Position numbers and translations under genes: made by a program
Shown: positions 53,077 to 62,478 of the stretch, one piece after another
Numbering within the stretch: position 1 is the first letter of the stretch
Layout: every line of letters begins with the position of its first letter
Source: CALMEH01 sp964548225
GTDB taxonomy: Bacteria; Acidobacteriota; Blastocatellia; Pyrinomonadales; Pyrinomonadaceae
Assembly: GCA_964548225.1 (NCBI GenBank)
Contig: CAZJQP010000001.1
Location: 136,632 to 200,631 of the forward strand
Reading direction: 5' to 3'
DNA length: 64,000 bases
The notes under the pieces: generated by a model
What the model saw: the letters and a program-made list of their open reading frames with translations, nothing else
What the model was told of the DNA's origin: nothing
The model's database searches: none

Positions 53077-53907
53077 ATGCAGACAAATGTTGATTTAAAG
53101 ACGGTCGAAGGCTTTGGCGAAGAATGGAGCAAATTTGACCAATCGGAACTTGATGAGCGCGAGCGTCTGCAAATTTTTGAAAGCTATTTTAAGATTTTTC
53201 CGTGGGAAAGTTTGCCGGAAAATGCCAAAGGTTTTGATTTAGGTTGCGGTAGCGGACGTTGGGCAAAATCGGTTGCACCGCGTGTCGGAAAGCTCGTTTG
53301 TATTGATGCCAGCGCGGACGCGCTCGAAGTTGCAAAAGCGAATTTGAAAAATCAAACGAACTGCGAATTTCATAACGCTTCGGTCGCGGAAATGCCACTC
53401 GAAAACGGTTCAATGGATTTCGGTTACAGTTTGGGCGTTTTGCATCACATTCCGAATCCGATTGAAGGTATCAAACAATGCACATCGAAACTGAAAAAAG
53501 GTGCGCCGTTTTTGATTTATCTTTATTACGCTTTTGATAATCGTCCGGCGTGGTTTCGTGCAGTTTGGAAAATTTCGGATATTTTTCGGCGCGGAATTGC
53601 CAAATTGCCGACGAGTTTAAAACATTTTGTTGCGGAAGTTATTGCTTTGACAGTTTATTTTCCTCTTGCAAGAATCGCTTATTTGCTTGAGAAAATAGGA
53701 TTAAATGTTTCGGCGTTTCCGCTTTCAATTTACCGCGACAAAAGTTTTTACACGATGCGAACAGACGCGCTTGACCGTTTCGGAACACGGCTCGAATATC
53801 GTTTTACGCGCCGCGAGATTGAAGAAATGCTTTCGGAAGCCGAACTTGAAAAGATAGAATTCAGCGATAAAATGCCGTTTTGGTGCGCTGTGGGTTTGAA
53901 AAAATAA
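53077..53907 (+). CDS. SAM-dependent methyltransferase
   Basis: 276 aa. FDLGCGSGRWAKSV (motif I), VCIDASADALEVAK and GSMDFGYSLGVLHHI. Class I methyltransferase with an extra C-terminal domain from about 160. Acceptor unknown. It starts 14 bp after the GT4 gene. Confidence 0.85.
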   Translation: MQTNVDLKTVEGFGEEWSKFDQSELDERERLQIFESYFKIFPWESLPENAKGFDLGCGSGRWAKSVAPRVGKLVCIDASADALEVAKANLKNQTNCEFHNASVAEMPLENGSMDFGYSLGVLHHIPNPIEGIKQCTSKLKKGAPFLIYLYYAFDNRPAWFRAVWKISDIFRRGIAKLPTSLKHFVAEVIALTVYFPLARIAYLLEKIGLNVSAFPLSIYRDKSFYTMRTDALDRFGTRLEYRFTRREIEEMLSEAELEKIEFSDKMPFWCAVGLKK

Positions 53908-53912
53908 GGAAA

Positions 53913-54629
53913 ATGTCGAAGATAAGATTTTTAATTTTAGCCATTATCGCGTTTTTTCCTTCTTGGTTAAAGCGGATTTGTTATCGTCTTTTTTTCGGCT
54001 ACAAAATTGGCAAAAACGTAAAAATCGGATTTTCAATCGTTGACGCGAAAAATTGCGAAATTCAAGACAACGTAAGAATCGGACATCTGAATTTACTCAT
54101 TTCAATCAAAAAACTTTCCATCGGCGATCATACGCGCATCGGACATCTGAACATTATACGCGGCGGTGATGAAGTAAGTCTCGGTCGTTACACGGAAATT
54201 TTGCGGCTCAATGAAATAAATTCGATTCCCGATCCGATTGCGATTAACGAAACCGATCCGCGATTTATTCTTGGTGATGGAAGCATCATTACAACGTCGC
54301 ATAAAATTGATTTTACTGATAAAGTCGAAATTGGAAAACGAGTCATTATCGGCGGCAGAAATTCATCTTTCTGGACGCACAACCGCCAACAGACAAAGCC
54401 GATAATTATTGGCGATTACAGTTATATTGGTTCGGAAATCAGAGTTGTTCCGGGCGGGAAAATTCCGCCGAAGTGCGTTGTCGGAATCGCTTCGGTCATT
54501 ACGAAGGAATTTGAAGGCGAGATGAATCTTATCGCCGGAGTTCCGGCAAAAATCGTCAAAGAATTAGGCGAAGAAGGGAATTTTTTGGTCGAGTTCAAAA
54601 CGCGCCCGGATTTGCCGGATGAAATTTGA
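53913..54629 (+). CDS. Left-handed beta-helix acyltransferase
   Basis: 238 aa. N-terminal hydrophobic anchor (about 3-20), then hexapeptide repeats from about 35 to 205 (IGKNVKIG, IGDHTRIG, IGKRVIIG, IGDYSYIG, VVGIASVI). WbbJ/LacA-like O-acetyltransferase. A second O-acylation step beside the acyltransferase-3 enzyme is inferred. AAGGA precedes the ATG at 53913. Confidence 0.8.
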   Translation: MSKIRFLILAIIAFFPSWLKRICYRLFFGYKIGKNVKIGFSIVDAKNCEIQDNVRIGHLNLLISIKKLSIGDHTRIGHLNIIRGGDEVSLGRYTEILRLNEINSIPDPIAINETDPRFILGDGSIITTSHKIDFTDKVEIGKRVIIGGRNSSFWTHNRQQTKPIIIGDYSYIGSEIRVVPGGKIPPKCVVGIASVITKEFEGEMNLIAGVPAKIVKELGEEGNFLVEFKTRPDLPDEI

Positions 54630-54655
54630 ATTTCTTGCTTTTGAGTATTAATTAA

Positions 54656-55990
54656 GTGAATAAGCCTTTATTAATCGGTTGTTTTTTTACTGCGCTAGTA
54701 GTAATTTTGCTAACATTGCCTGCAGGCGCACCGGCAATGTTATTAACTGTTCTAACTTCTCTCGCCGTTATTGCCGTTCTTCGCACCATCGAAGGTGAAA
54801 CCAAATTTCTCATAGAAATTTTTTTGGGAGCGTTACTTGTTAGAATTTTGTTCGGAACACTTTTGCACGTTTTCGATTTGCGCGAATTTTTCGGCGGCGA
54901 CGCGATGACTTATGATTATTTCGGAAACCGTTTGAAAGAACTGTGGACGGGCGAATACACATTGGTCAATGATGTTTTTTCCCAACGAGCCAGAAGCACA
55001 ACCGGTCCGGGCTGGGGAATGAATTATTTGACCGCGATAATTTATTTGGTATTCGGTCAAAACATTCTCGCGGCTCAGTTTTTTTGTGCCGTGTTTGGTG
55101 CGGCAACTGCGCCCTTGGTTTATGTTTGTTCTCATAAAATTTTTCACAATGTCCGCGTCAGCAAACTTTCGTCTATTTTAGTAGCGTTTCTTCCGGCTTT
55201 TATTATTTGGTCAGGACAACTTCTCAAAGACGGGTTGATGGTTTTTTTGCTTGTTTTGGCGATAGTTATGGTTTTGCGACTTCAAGAAAAATTCGATTAT
55301 TTTTCGGTCGCCATTTTGATTTTCTCGATGTTCGGCATCATTTCGCTCAGATTCTATATTTTTTATATGGTGGCGATTGCGGTTGTCGGGAGTTTTCTTA
55401 TCGGCAAAAGCGGCTCAGTCAAATCTATTATCAGAGGTTTTATCGCTTTGGCAATTCTTGGGATAGCTTTGTCTTATTTAGGCGTTTTGCGAAGTGCCGG
55501 CGATGATTTGGAAAAATTCGGCAGTTTGGAAAGAATCGAGAGAAGCCGAAGAGATATGTCTGACCGGGCAGATTCCGGTTTCGGCGAAGACCTCGATGTT
55601 TCAACAACTCAAGGTGCGCTCACGGCAATTCCGATAGGCTTTATTTATCTAATGCTTGCGCCGTTCCCATGGCAAATTTCGAGTCTTCGTTCGGCAATTA
55701 CCTTGCCCGAAATTATGGTTTGGTGGGCGATGATTCCGTTGATGATCAGCGGACTTTGGTTCACAATAAAAAACCGTCTGCGGAATGCCGTTTCGATTTT
55801 GATTTTTACTTTTTTATTGACGTTGTCGTATTCGATTTTTCAAGGAAATGTCGGCACAGCATATCGTCAAAGAACACAAATACAGGTTTTCCTTGTTATT
55901 TTTATCGCCGTCGGTTGGACTTTGCTGAAAGAACGCCGTGAAAATCAGATAATCATCAAGGAAAATGAAAGACATCGGCGAAAATTTTAA
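54656..55990 (+). CDS. Polytopic membrane protein of glycan assembly
   Basis: 444 aa, about ten membrane helices, with an extracellular segment containing FGGDAMTYDYFG near residue 80 and PGWGMNYL near 120. An acidic loop (GSLERIERSRRDMSDRADSG) lies near 290. Looks like a GT-C glycosyltransferase (GT39-like) or an O-antigen polymerase; the sequence does not decide between them. GTG start. It precedes asnB by 3 bp. Confidence 0.72.
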   Translation: MNKPLLIGCFFTALVVILLTLPAGAPAMLLTVLTSLAVIAVLRTIEGETKFLIEIFLGALLVRILFGTLLHVFDLREFFGGDAMTYDYFGNRLKELWTGEYTLVNDVFSQRARSTTGPGWGMNYLTAIIYLVFGQNILAAQFFCAVFGAATAPLVYVCSHKIFHNVRVSKLSSILVAFLPAFIIWSGQLLKDGLMVFLLVLAIVMVLRLQEKFDYFSVAILIFSMFGIISLRFYIFYMVAIAVVGSFLIGKSGSVKSIIRGFIALAILGIALSYLGVLRSAGDDLEKFGSLERIERSRRDMSDRADSGFGEDLDVSTTQGALTAIPIGFIYLMLAPFPWQISSLRSAITLPEIMVWWAMIPLMISGLWFTIKNRLRNAVSILIFTFLLTLSYSIFQGNVGTAYRQRTQIQVFLVIFIAVGWTLLKERRENQIIIKENERHRRKF

Positions 55991-55993
55991 AAA

Positions 55994-57877
55994 ATGTGTG
56001 GAATTGTCGGATTTGTAAATGCCGATAAAAAATCGGCGGAACGTGAAATTATCGAAAAAATGAACGCTTGCATTGTGCATCGCGGTCCTGATGAAGACGG
56101 TTTTTTTGTCAAAGATTCGGTTGCACTCGGAATGCGTCGGTTGGCGATTATTGATCTTGCCGGCGGACAGCAGCCGATTTTTAATGCCGACAAAACCAAA
56201 GCAATTGTTTTCAACGGCGAGATTTATAATTTTCAAGAATTACGCGCCGATTTAGAAAAACGCGGACACAAGTTTTATACAAATTCCGATACCGAAGCTA
56301 TCATTCATCTTTACGACGAATTCGGTGCGGATTGTGTGAAATATTTGCGCGGAATGTTTGCCTTTGCGATTTGGGACGACGCGGACAAATCACTTTTTGT
56401 TGCCCGCGACCGCGTTGGCAAAAAGCCTGTTCTTTATTCGCACCAATCAAACGGCGATTTAATTTTCGGTTCGGAATTTGCGGCACTTCTCGCGCACCCG
56501 AACGTCTCGCGTGAAGTCAACCGCGAAGCAATTCATCATTATCTTACCTTTATTTGCGTTCCCGCACCGCTCACCGGATTCGCGCAGATTCGCAAACTTG
56601 AACCGGCACATTGGCTTCGTTGGAAAGACGGAAAAATTGAAACTCAAAGATATTGGTCGCTCGATTATTCAAAAAAAATCAAAATTTCCGAAGCCGATGC
56701 CATCGAGGAAACGACACAGATTTTGCGCGAAGCGACGAAACTTCGCCTTATCAGCGAAGTTCCTTTGGGGGCATTTCTGTCGGGCGGCGTTGATTCAAGC
56801 ACAGTTGTCGCGCTGATGGCGCAGGAAAGCGAAAAAGCGGTCAAAACCTTTTCAATCGGTTTTGAAGAGCAAGATTTCAGCGAACTCAAATATGCCAAAC
56901 GAGTTGCCGAACATGTCGGCGCGGAATATAACGAATTTATTGTCAAACCGAACGCTTTGGAGATTTTGCCGACGCTCGTCGAACATTACGGCGAGCCTTA
57001 CGCCGACCCTTCGGCACTTGCGACTTACTACGTTTCGCGTGAAACACGGCAATTTGTAACCGTTGCGCTCAACGGCGACGGCGGCGATGAATCGTTTGCC
57101 GGATACGAACGGCATTTTGCGATGAAAATTTCGGAAAAATATCATCTTGTTCCGAAATTCTTAAGAAAGAATTTGATTGAAGCCATTGCCGAACGAATTC
57201 CCAGCCCGACCGATTTCCGCAATAAAGTTACGCGCGTCAAGCGATTTTTGCAAGCCGCTTCACTTCCGCGTGAGCGGCGTTATACGCGCTGGATGAGCAA
57301 TTTTGACCCGGAAATGAAACGCGAACTTTATTCGAAGGATTTTTACGCGCAGGTCGGCAATCTCGATTCGACCGAATTTATCCGCAAATTTATGGATGAA
57401 CATCCAAACTACGGAATTCTCGATGCAACGATTCACACGGACGTGCAGACGTATCTGCCGAATGATTTGCTGGTCAAGGTTGATATTGCTTCGATGTCGG
57501 TTTCGCTCGAAGCGCGTTCGCCGTTTCTCGACCACAAAGTGATGGAGTTTGCCGCGAGCTTGCCCGATAATCTGAAATTGAAAGGAAAAGAAACAAAATA
57601 TTTACTCAAAAAAGTTGCCGCACGGCTTGTTCCGCGAGAAGTCATCTACCGACAAAAAATGGGCTTCGCCGTTCCGATAAGCCACTGGTTTCGCGGTGAA
57701 ATGAGCGAGTTTGTCGCCGACAATTTACTTTCCGAAAAGGCGAAAAAGCGAGGTTATTTTAATATTTCTTACGTCGAAAATTTGCTTGCCGAACACAAAG
57801 CCGACAAACAGGATAATTCGTGGAAACTCTGGAATTTGCTGATGCTCGAACTTTGGTTTCAGAAGTTTATTGATTAA
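55994..57877 (+). CDS. asnB: Asparagine synthase, glutamine-hydrolysing
   Basis: 627 aa. Catalytic Cys2 after the start Met (MCGIVGFV), glutaminase half to about 210, then the ATP-pyrophosphatase loop FLSGGVDSSTVVALM. In glycan clusters such AsnB proteins amidate uronic acids, so that is as likely as asparagine synthesis. It lies between a membrane glycan protein and a formyltransferase. Confidence 0.9.
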   Translation: MCGIVGFVNADKKSAEREIIEKMNACIVHRGPDEDGFFVKDSVALGMRRLAIIDLAGGQQPIFNADKTKAIVFNGEIYNFQELRADLEKRGHKFYTNSDTEAIIHLYDEFGADCVKYLRGMFAFAIWDDADKSLFVARDRVGKKPVLYSHQSNGDLIFGSEFAALLAHPNVSREVNREAIHHYLTFICVPAPLTGFAQIRKLEPAHWLRWKDGKIETQRYWSLDYSKKIKISEADAIEETTQILREATKLRLISEVPLGAFLSGGVDSSTVVALMAQESEKAVKTFSIGFEEQDFSELKYAKRVAEHVGAEYNEFIVKPNALEILPTLVEHYGEPYADPSALATYYVSRETRQFVTVALNGDGGDESFAGYERHFAMKISEKYHLVPKFLRKNLIEAIAERIPSPTDFRNKVTRVKRFLQAASLPRERRYTRWMSNFDPEMKRELYSKDFYAQVGNLDSTEFIRKFMDEHPNYGILDATIHTDVQTYLPNDLLVKVDIASMSVSLEARSPFLDHKVMEFAASLPDNLKLKGKETKYLLKKVAARLVPREVIYRQKMGFAVPISHWFRGEMSEFVADNLLSEKAKKRGYFNISYVENLLAEHKADKQDNSWKLWNLLMLELWFQKFID

Positions 57878-57879
57878 AA

Positions 57880-58716
57880 ATGCGTGTTGTAATTTTGACA
57901 AATAAACAGGGAAATCAGCTCGCGCTGGCAAACAAAATTGCCGAAAAAGCGGAAGTTGCGGCAATCGTATTTTCAAAAAATATTCCGCGCCGCAAACCCG
58001 ATTTTTCCAAACGCACCGGATTGTTTTTGAGCAGTTTGGCAACGCGCACCGTCGGGCGTGAATTTGTTAATGTTTGGTTTGAAATGCAGAAAAAATACGA
58101 TTCGCTTTACCCGCATTTGCCAACGGAAAACATCGTGCAGGTCGAAAATGTCAACGATGCGGCGACTGTCGAAACAATCGAAAAACACACTCCCGATTTA
58201 GTGGTTGTTTCGGGAACGAATCTGGTTGGCAAAAAAGTTATCGAAGCGGCGCAAAAAAAGCGCGGAATCGTCAATATGCACACGGGAATTTCGCCGTTTG
58301 TCAAAGGCGGACCGAACTGCACGAATTGGTGTCTGGCGAAAAATTGGTTTCATCTTATCGGCAATACGATTATGTGGCTCGATTTGGGCATTGATACGGG
58401 AAATATCATCGCCACCGAGCAAACGCCGCTTGATGGCAACGAAACGCTTTTTGATTTGCATTGGAAAGTGATGCAGCACGCACACGAAATTTATGTTAAA
58501 TCAATCTTGCAAATTGCCGATAATAAAAAGGTTTTGTCAGTTTCTCAGAAGGAAATCGGCGACGGAAATCATTTTAATTCGGTTGATTGGACGGCGGCAC
58601 AAATGCGAAACGCTTTGAAAAATTTTCGGCAAAATTACAAAAATTATTTTGCCGACGCGGAAACCAAGCGCAAACTTTCGGCTGAAATCAAACTTTTTCC
58701 CATAACAAATGAATAA
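57880..58716 (+). CDS. Formyltransferase-family protein
   Basis: 278 aa. NMHTGISPFVKGG carries the Asn/His pair and IDTG the aspartate of the methionyl-tRNA formyltransferase fold. In a glycan cluster it should N-formylate an amino sugar. Its last bases overlap the next gene by 8 bp. Confidence 0.85.
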   Translation: MRVVILTNKQGNQLALANKIAEKAEVAAIVFSKNIPRRKPDFSKRTGLFLSSLATRTVGREFVNVWFEMQKKYDSLYPHLPTENIVQVENVNDAATVETIEKHTPDLVVVSGTNLVGKKVIEAAQKKRGIVNMHTGISPFVKGGPNCTNWCLAKNWFHLIGNTIMWLDLGIDTGNIIATEQTPLDGNETLFDLHWKVMQHAHEIYVKSILQIADNKKVLSVSQKEIGDGNHFNSVDWTAAQMRNALKNFRQNYKNYFADAETKRKLSAEIKLFPITNE

Positions 58717-59665
58717 GGATTTTCTCAAAAAACTTTATTACGCAGGTTTGTCGGCGATTGGCGCGGACGTTCGGCAAGTGAAGCGTCTGCAAAACGAACG
58801 AAAAATTGCCGTTTTGAATTTGCATCGAATTTCGCCTGTCGAAAATCCGTTTTGGTCGCCGCTGAATCCGAAAATTTTTGAAGAATTGCTGAAATTTTTA
58901 CGCGGAAAATTTGAAATTTGTCTGTTTAGCGAACTGAAATCGTTTGAAAATTCAGAGAAACCTATCGCCGTTTTATCGTTTGACGACGGTTATTATGATT
59001 TTATCGAATACGGTTTGCCGCTTCTCGAAAAATACAAAATGCGGGCAAATATGAATGTTATTCCGCAATGCGCCGAGAGCGGAAAACCAATTTGGAATGT
59101 GCGTTTGTATGATTTTTTGAACTCCGCGCCGCGTAATTTGATAAACGAAATAAAACTGCCGGATTTTGCGGCGGTTTTGGCGGACGACAGTCGGCAAGCA
59201 AAGTTGAATTACGGTTTGAAAATCAGTAAATACTTAAAACAGCGTCCGCGCCAAGAACGCGAGGAAATCTGGCATTTAATCGAACCGTTTTTGGAAAAAA
59301 CCGATTTTAAGCAGACAAGAATGATGACGGCGGACGAAATAAAACAAATTTCCGCCGCAACGGAAATCGGTGTTCATTCGTTTTCGCACGAATCTATGGG
59401 ATTTGAAGAGAATGAATTTTTTGAGCGTGATTTTGCCGAATGTCAAAAATATTTCGCCGAAAAATTCGAAATTCCTTTGACGATTTATGCTTTTCCGAAC
59501 GGAAGTTATCGTTCTGAACAGATTGAATTCTTGCGTCAAAACGCGATAAAGCAGATACTTTTAGTTGACGAAAAGTTTGCCGAGTTTCAGACGGACGTTT
59601 TCACACGGCTGACGATTTACGGCGATAGTCGAGCGGAAATAAAAATGAAATCGCTCGGATTTTAA
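58709..59665 (+). CDS. Polysaccharide deacetylase, NodB family
   Basis: 318 aa. LSFDDGYYDF (catalytic Asp pair) and GVHSFSHESM (HxxxH metal site). Removes acetyl from amino sugars, which would supply the free amine for the formyltransferase just upstream. Overlaps it by 8 bp. Confidence 0.85.
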   Translation: MNKDFLKKLYYAGLSAIGADVRQVKRLQNERKIAVLNLHRISPVENPFWSPLNPKIFEELLKFLRGKFEICLFSELKSFENSEKPIAVLSFDDGYYDFIEYGLPLLEKYKMRANMNVIPQCAESGKPIWNVRLYDFLNSAPRNLINEIKLPDFAAVLADDSRQAKLNYGLKISKYLKQRPRQEREEIWHLIEPFLEKTDFKQTRMMTADEIKQISAATEIGVHSFSHESMGFEENEFFERDFAECQKYFAEKFEIPLTIYAFPNGSYRSEQIEFLRQNAIKQILLVDEKFAEFQTDVFTRLTIYGDSRAEIKMKSLGF

Positions 59666-59673
59666 GAAAAATT

Positions 59674-60423
59674 ATGAAAGGCATCGTGTTGGCGGGCGGA
59701 CTTGGGAGCCGACTGAATCCGCTGACGAAAGTTACAAATAAACATCTTCTGCCCGTGTATAATCAGCCGATGATTTATTATCCGATTCAGACGCTGATAA
59801 ATGCGGGAATTGATGACATAATGATTGTTACAGGCGGAAATTCCGCCGGAGATTTTCTCAAACTTTTGGGGAACGGCAAAGAATTCGGGTTGAAACATCT
59901 GAATTACACTTATCAAGAAGGCGAAGGCGGCATTGCCGATGCTTTAAGTTTGGTTGAACATTTTGCCGACGATGAACCGATTTGTGTTGTTTTGGGCGAC
60001 AATATTATCGAAGGAAATATTCGTGCGGCGGCGGAAGATTATCGGAAACAGGGCAAAGGCGCGAAAATTTTATTGAAGAAGGTTCACGATCCGCAGAGAT
60101 TCGGCGTTCCGGAAATCGAAGGCGATAAAGTTTTGCAGATTGAAGAAAAACCGGCAAATCCGAAATCGGATTTTGCGGTTATCGGTATTTATTTTTATGA
60201 TTCGACGGTTTTTGATATTATCAAAACTCTCGTGCCTTCGGGTCGCGGCGAACTCGAAATCACGGACGTAAATAATCATTACATCAATCGTGGGGAAATG
60301 ACTTGGAATGCTCTTGATGGTTGGTGGACAGACGCGGGAACATTTGAAAGTCTGCTTCACGCGACGAAATTGGTAGCAAAAACGGGCGCAAATAATTTGG
60401 AGGTAAAAAGTGCAAACAGCTAA
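59674..60423 (+). CDS. rfbA: Glucose-1-phosphate thymidylyltransferase, RmlA-like
   Basis: 249 aa. GIVLAGGLGSRLNPLTKVTN, NKHLLPVYNQPMIYYPIQTL and VLGDNI. Short form of RmlA, making dTDP-glucose. No rmlB or rmlD is seen here, so the rest of the dTDP pathway lies outside. The next gene starts 14 bp before its end. Confidence 0.88.
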   Translation: MKGIVLAGGLGSRLNPLTKVTNKHLLPVYNQPMIYYPIQTLINAGIDDIMIVTGGNSAGDFLKLLGNGKEFGLKHLNYTYQEGEGGIADALSLVEHFADDEPICVVLGDNIIEGNIRAAAEDYRKQGKGAKILLKKVHDPQRFGVPEIEGDKVLQIEEKPANPKSDFAVIGIYFYDSTVFDIIKTLVPSGRGELEITDVNNHYINRGEMTWNALDGWWTDAGTFESLLHATKLVAKTGANNLEVKSANS

Positions 60424-60907
60424 GGAAACAGCCGAATTTACGAAAGGAAAAATTCACGATGTTATCGTTTATCCGCTTAAAAAACATATTGACGAACGCG
60501 GCTGGTTGGCGGAACTTTTTCGCCACGACGATTTAGCGGAAGAATTTTATCCGCAGATGGCTTATATTTCCGTAACCGAACCGAATTTTCAGCGCGGTCC
60601 TCACGAACATATTGAACAAGCAGACCTTTTTTGCTTTATCGGCACAGGAAATTTCAAACTGAAAATGTGGGATAATCGCAAAGATTCGCCGACGTTTAGA
60701 AATGTGATGACGATTTTCGTCGGCGCAGATAATCCGCAAGCCGTAATTGTTCCGAAAGGAGTAGTCCACGCTTACAAAAATATCAGTCCGACCGAAAAAG
60801 GCGTGGTTATAAATTGCCCGAACCGACTTTATATGGGCGAAGGAAAAAGCGAAAAAATTGACGAAATCCGTCACGAAGAAGATGCGGATACGATTTTTAA
60901 GATGTAA
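60410..60907 (+). CDS. RmlC-like cupin
   Basis: 165 aa cupin. HIDERGWLAELFRHDD, RGPHEHIEQADLFCFIG and VPKGVVHAYKNIS. RmlC-like but with a changed histidine context, so it could be a 3,5- or 3-epimerase or a keto-isomerase of dTDP-sugars. GTG start inside rfbA. Last gene before a terminator. Confidence 0.78.
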   Translation: MQTAKETAEFTKGKIHDVIVYPLKKHIDERGWLAELFRHDDLAEEFYPQMAYISVTEPNFQRGPHEHIEQADLFCFIGTGNFKLKMWDNRKDSPTFRNVMTIFVGADNPQAVIVPKGVVHAYKNISPTEKGVVINCPNRLYMGEGKSEKIDEIRHEEDADTIFKM

Positions 60908-60935
60908 TTATTTAGTTTTGGAAATTTAAACAGTT

Positions 60936-61042
60936 CGGCAATCGGTAGCGGTTTTCCCGCACAATCGCAAAATCAAATGCCACTTTGTCGGAAAAAAGAC
61001 AAAGCCGCAGTTTGATTTACCGCTTGCCGTTTTTAATTTTTT
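60936..61042 (+). terminator. Complex terminator after the RmlC-like gene
   Basis: Nested pairs CGGCAA/TTGCCG (60936 and 61024), AGCGGT/ACCGCT (60947 and 61019), AAATCAAA/TTTGATTT and CTTTGTC/GACAAAG around an 8-nt loop, then T5-AA-T6. This ends the first polysaccharide operon. Confidence 0.65.
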
Positions 61043-61101
61043 CGGGAGTGTATCAAATTTTATGTTGAATGATTTTCGAGACTTTTTTACTTCGGAATAA
61101 G

Positions 61102-61160
61102 TGAAAGATGATAAGTGATAGATATGCTTGTCTTTAACCTATCACTTATATTTTCTTTCA
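61102..61160. repeat. Palindrome before the GT4 gene
   Basis: TGAAAGA/TCTTTCA (61102-61108 and 61154-61160) and ATAAGTGATAG/CTATCACTTAT (61111-61121 and 61139-61149). Of a type often seen dispersed between genes. Confidence 0.5.
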
Positions 61161-61194
61161 GCATAAATTCTGAGACATTACCGATTCTTTATTG

Positions 61195-62406
61195 ATGAAG
61201 ATTGTTCGTATTATTGCCCGACTTAATGTCGGCGGACCTGCCCGCCACGTTGTTTGGTTGACGAAAGAATTAAATAATGCGGATTTTCAGAGCGTTTTAA
61301 TTGCCGGAACAGTTCCCGAAGGCGAAGAAGATATGGGTTGGTTTGCCGATGAAAACGGCGTAAAACCGATTTTTATCGAAGAAATGAGCCGCGAACTTTC
61401 GCCGAAAGACATTGTTTCTTTGTGGAAAGTTTATCGTGAAATTAAAAAAGCAAAGCCCGACATTATTCATACACACACAGCAAAAGCAGGAACAATCGGC
61501 AGAATCGCGGGATTCTTTTATCGTCTTTTCAGTCACAAAAAAGTAAAAATCGTTCACACTTTTCACGGACATATTTTTCACAGCTATTACGGAAACTTAA
61601 AGACGAAGATTTTTTTATTCATCGAAAAAACTTTGGCTCGGTTTGCAACAGACAGGATTATCACAATCAGCCAACAGCAATTTGAAGAAATTCACGAAGA
61701 ATTCGGTATCGGTAAAACGATGCAATTTGAAATTATTCCGCTTGGCATTGATTTGGATAAATTTGCCTCGCACACAACGAAAAGAGATATTTTACGCGAT
61801 GAAATCGGCGCAAAACCGGACGAAATTCTGGTCGGTTTTGTCGGACGTTTGACCGAAGTTAAAAATATTCCGCTTTTGCTAAAAGTTGCGGAAATGTATA
61901 AAAATAAACGAGATAAAGATTCGCCGAAAATGAAATTTCTCATAATCGGCGACGGTAATTTGCGCGAAGACCTCAAGGCGGAATCCGAAAAATTAAATCT
62001 GACCGAAACTGTCAGTTTTTTAGGAAATCGCAACGATGCCGATGTTTTTTACGCCGGTTTGGACATTGTTGCGCTAACATCTCTAAATGAAGGAACGCCG
62101 CTTTCATTAATTGAAGCGATGGCAAACGGCAAAGCGGTAATTTCGACTTCTGTCGGCGGTGTGATTGATTTGCTCGGCGAAATCGAAACCGAAGAAAAAG
62201 GATATAAAATATGCCGACGCGGTGTTCGCACCAAATCGAACGATATTGAAGGTTTTTTTCAAGGCTTGGTGTATTTGGCACACGAAAAGGAATTGCGTGC
62301 CTCAATGAGCGCAAAAGGGGAAAATTTCGTGCGGGAAAATTATGCTAAGGAAAGGCTTTTCACGGACATTCGACGACTTTATGAAAAGTTACAAAATACT
62401 GAATAA
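61195..62406 (+). CDS. Glycosyltransferase, GT4 family
   Basis: 403 aa, GT-B. IARLNVGGPARHVVWLTKEL, the HTHTAKAG motif, VEVIPLG-like IIPLGIDLDKF, VGFVGRLTEVKNI and TSLNEGTPLSLIEAMANGKA. Retaining GT4 with a complete donor site. ATG at 61195 rather than the TTG before it. Followed after 72 bp by the phosphoglycosyltransferase fusion. Confidence 0.9.
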   Translation: MKIVRIIARLNVGGPARHVVWLTKELNNADFQSVLIAGTVPEGEEDMGWFADENGVKPIFIEEMSRELSPKDIVSLWKVYREIKKAKPDIIHTHTAKAGTIGRIAGFFYRLFSHKKVKIVHTFHGHIFHSYYGNLKTKIFLFIEKTLARFATDRIITISQQQFEEIHEEFGIGKTMQFEIIPLGIDLDKFASHTTKRDILRDEIGAKPDEILVGFVGRLTEVKNIPLLLKVAEMYKNKRDKDSPKMKFLIIGDGNLREDLKAESEKLNLTETVSFLGNRNDADVFYAGLDIVALTSLNEGTPLSLIEAMANGKAVISTSVGGVIDLLGEIETEEKGYKICRRGVRTKSNDIEGFFQGLVYLAHEKELRASMSAKGENFVRENYAKERLFTDIRRLYEKLQNTE

Positions 62407-62478
62407 ATGTGTTTCTTTGCTTGCTTTTAGACGGAAATTATTTTGTAATTAAAACTAAATTCCCCAGAATTATTTTTA

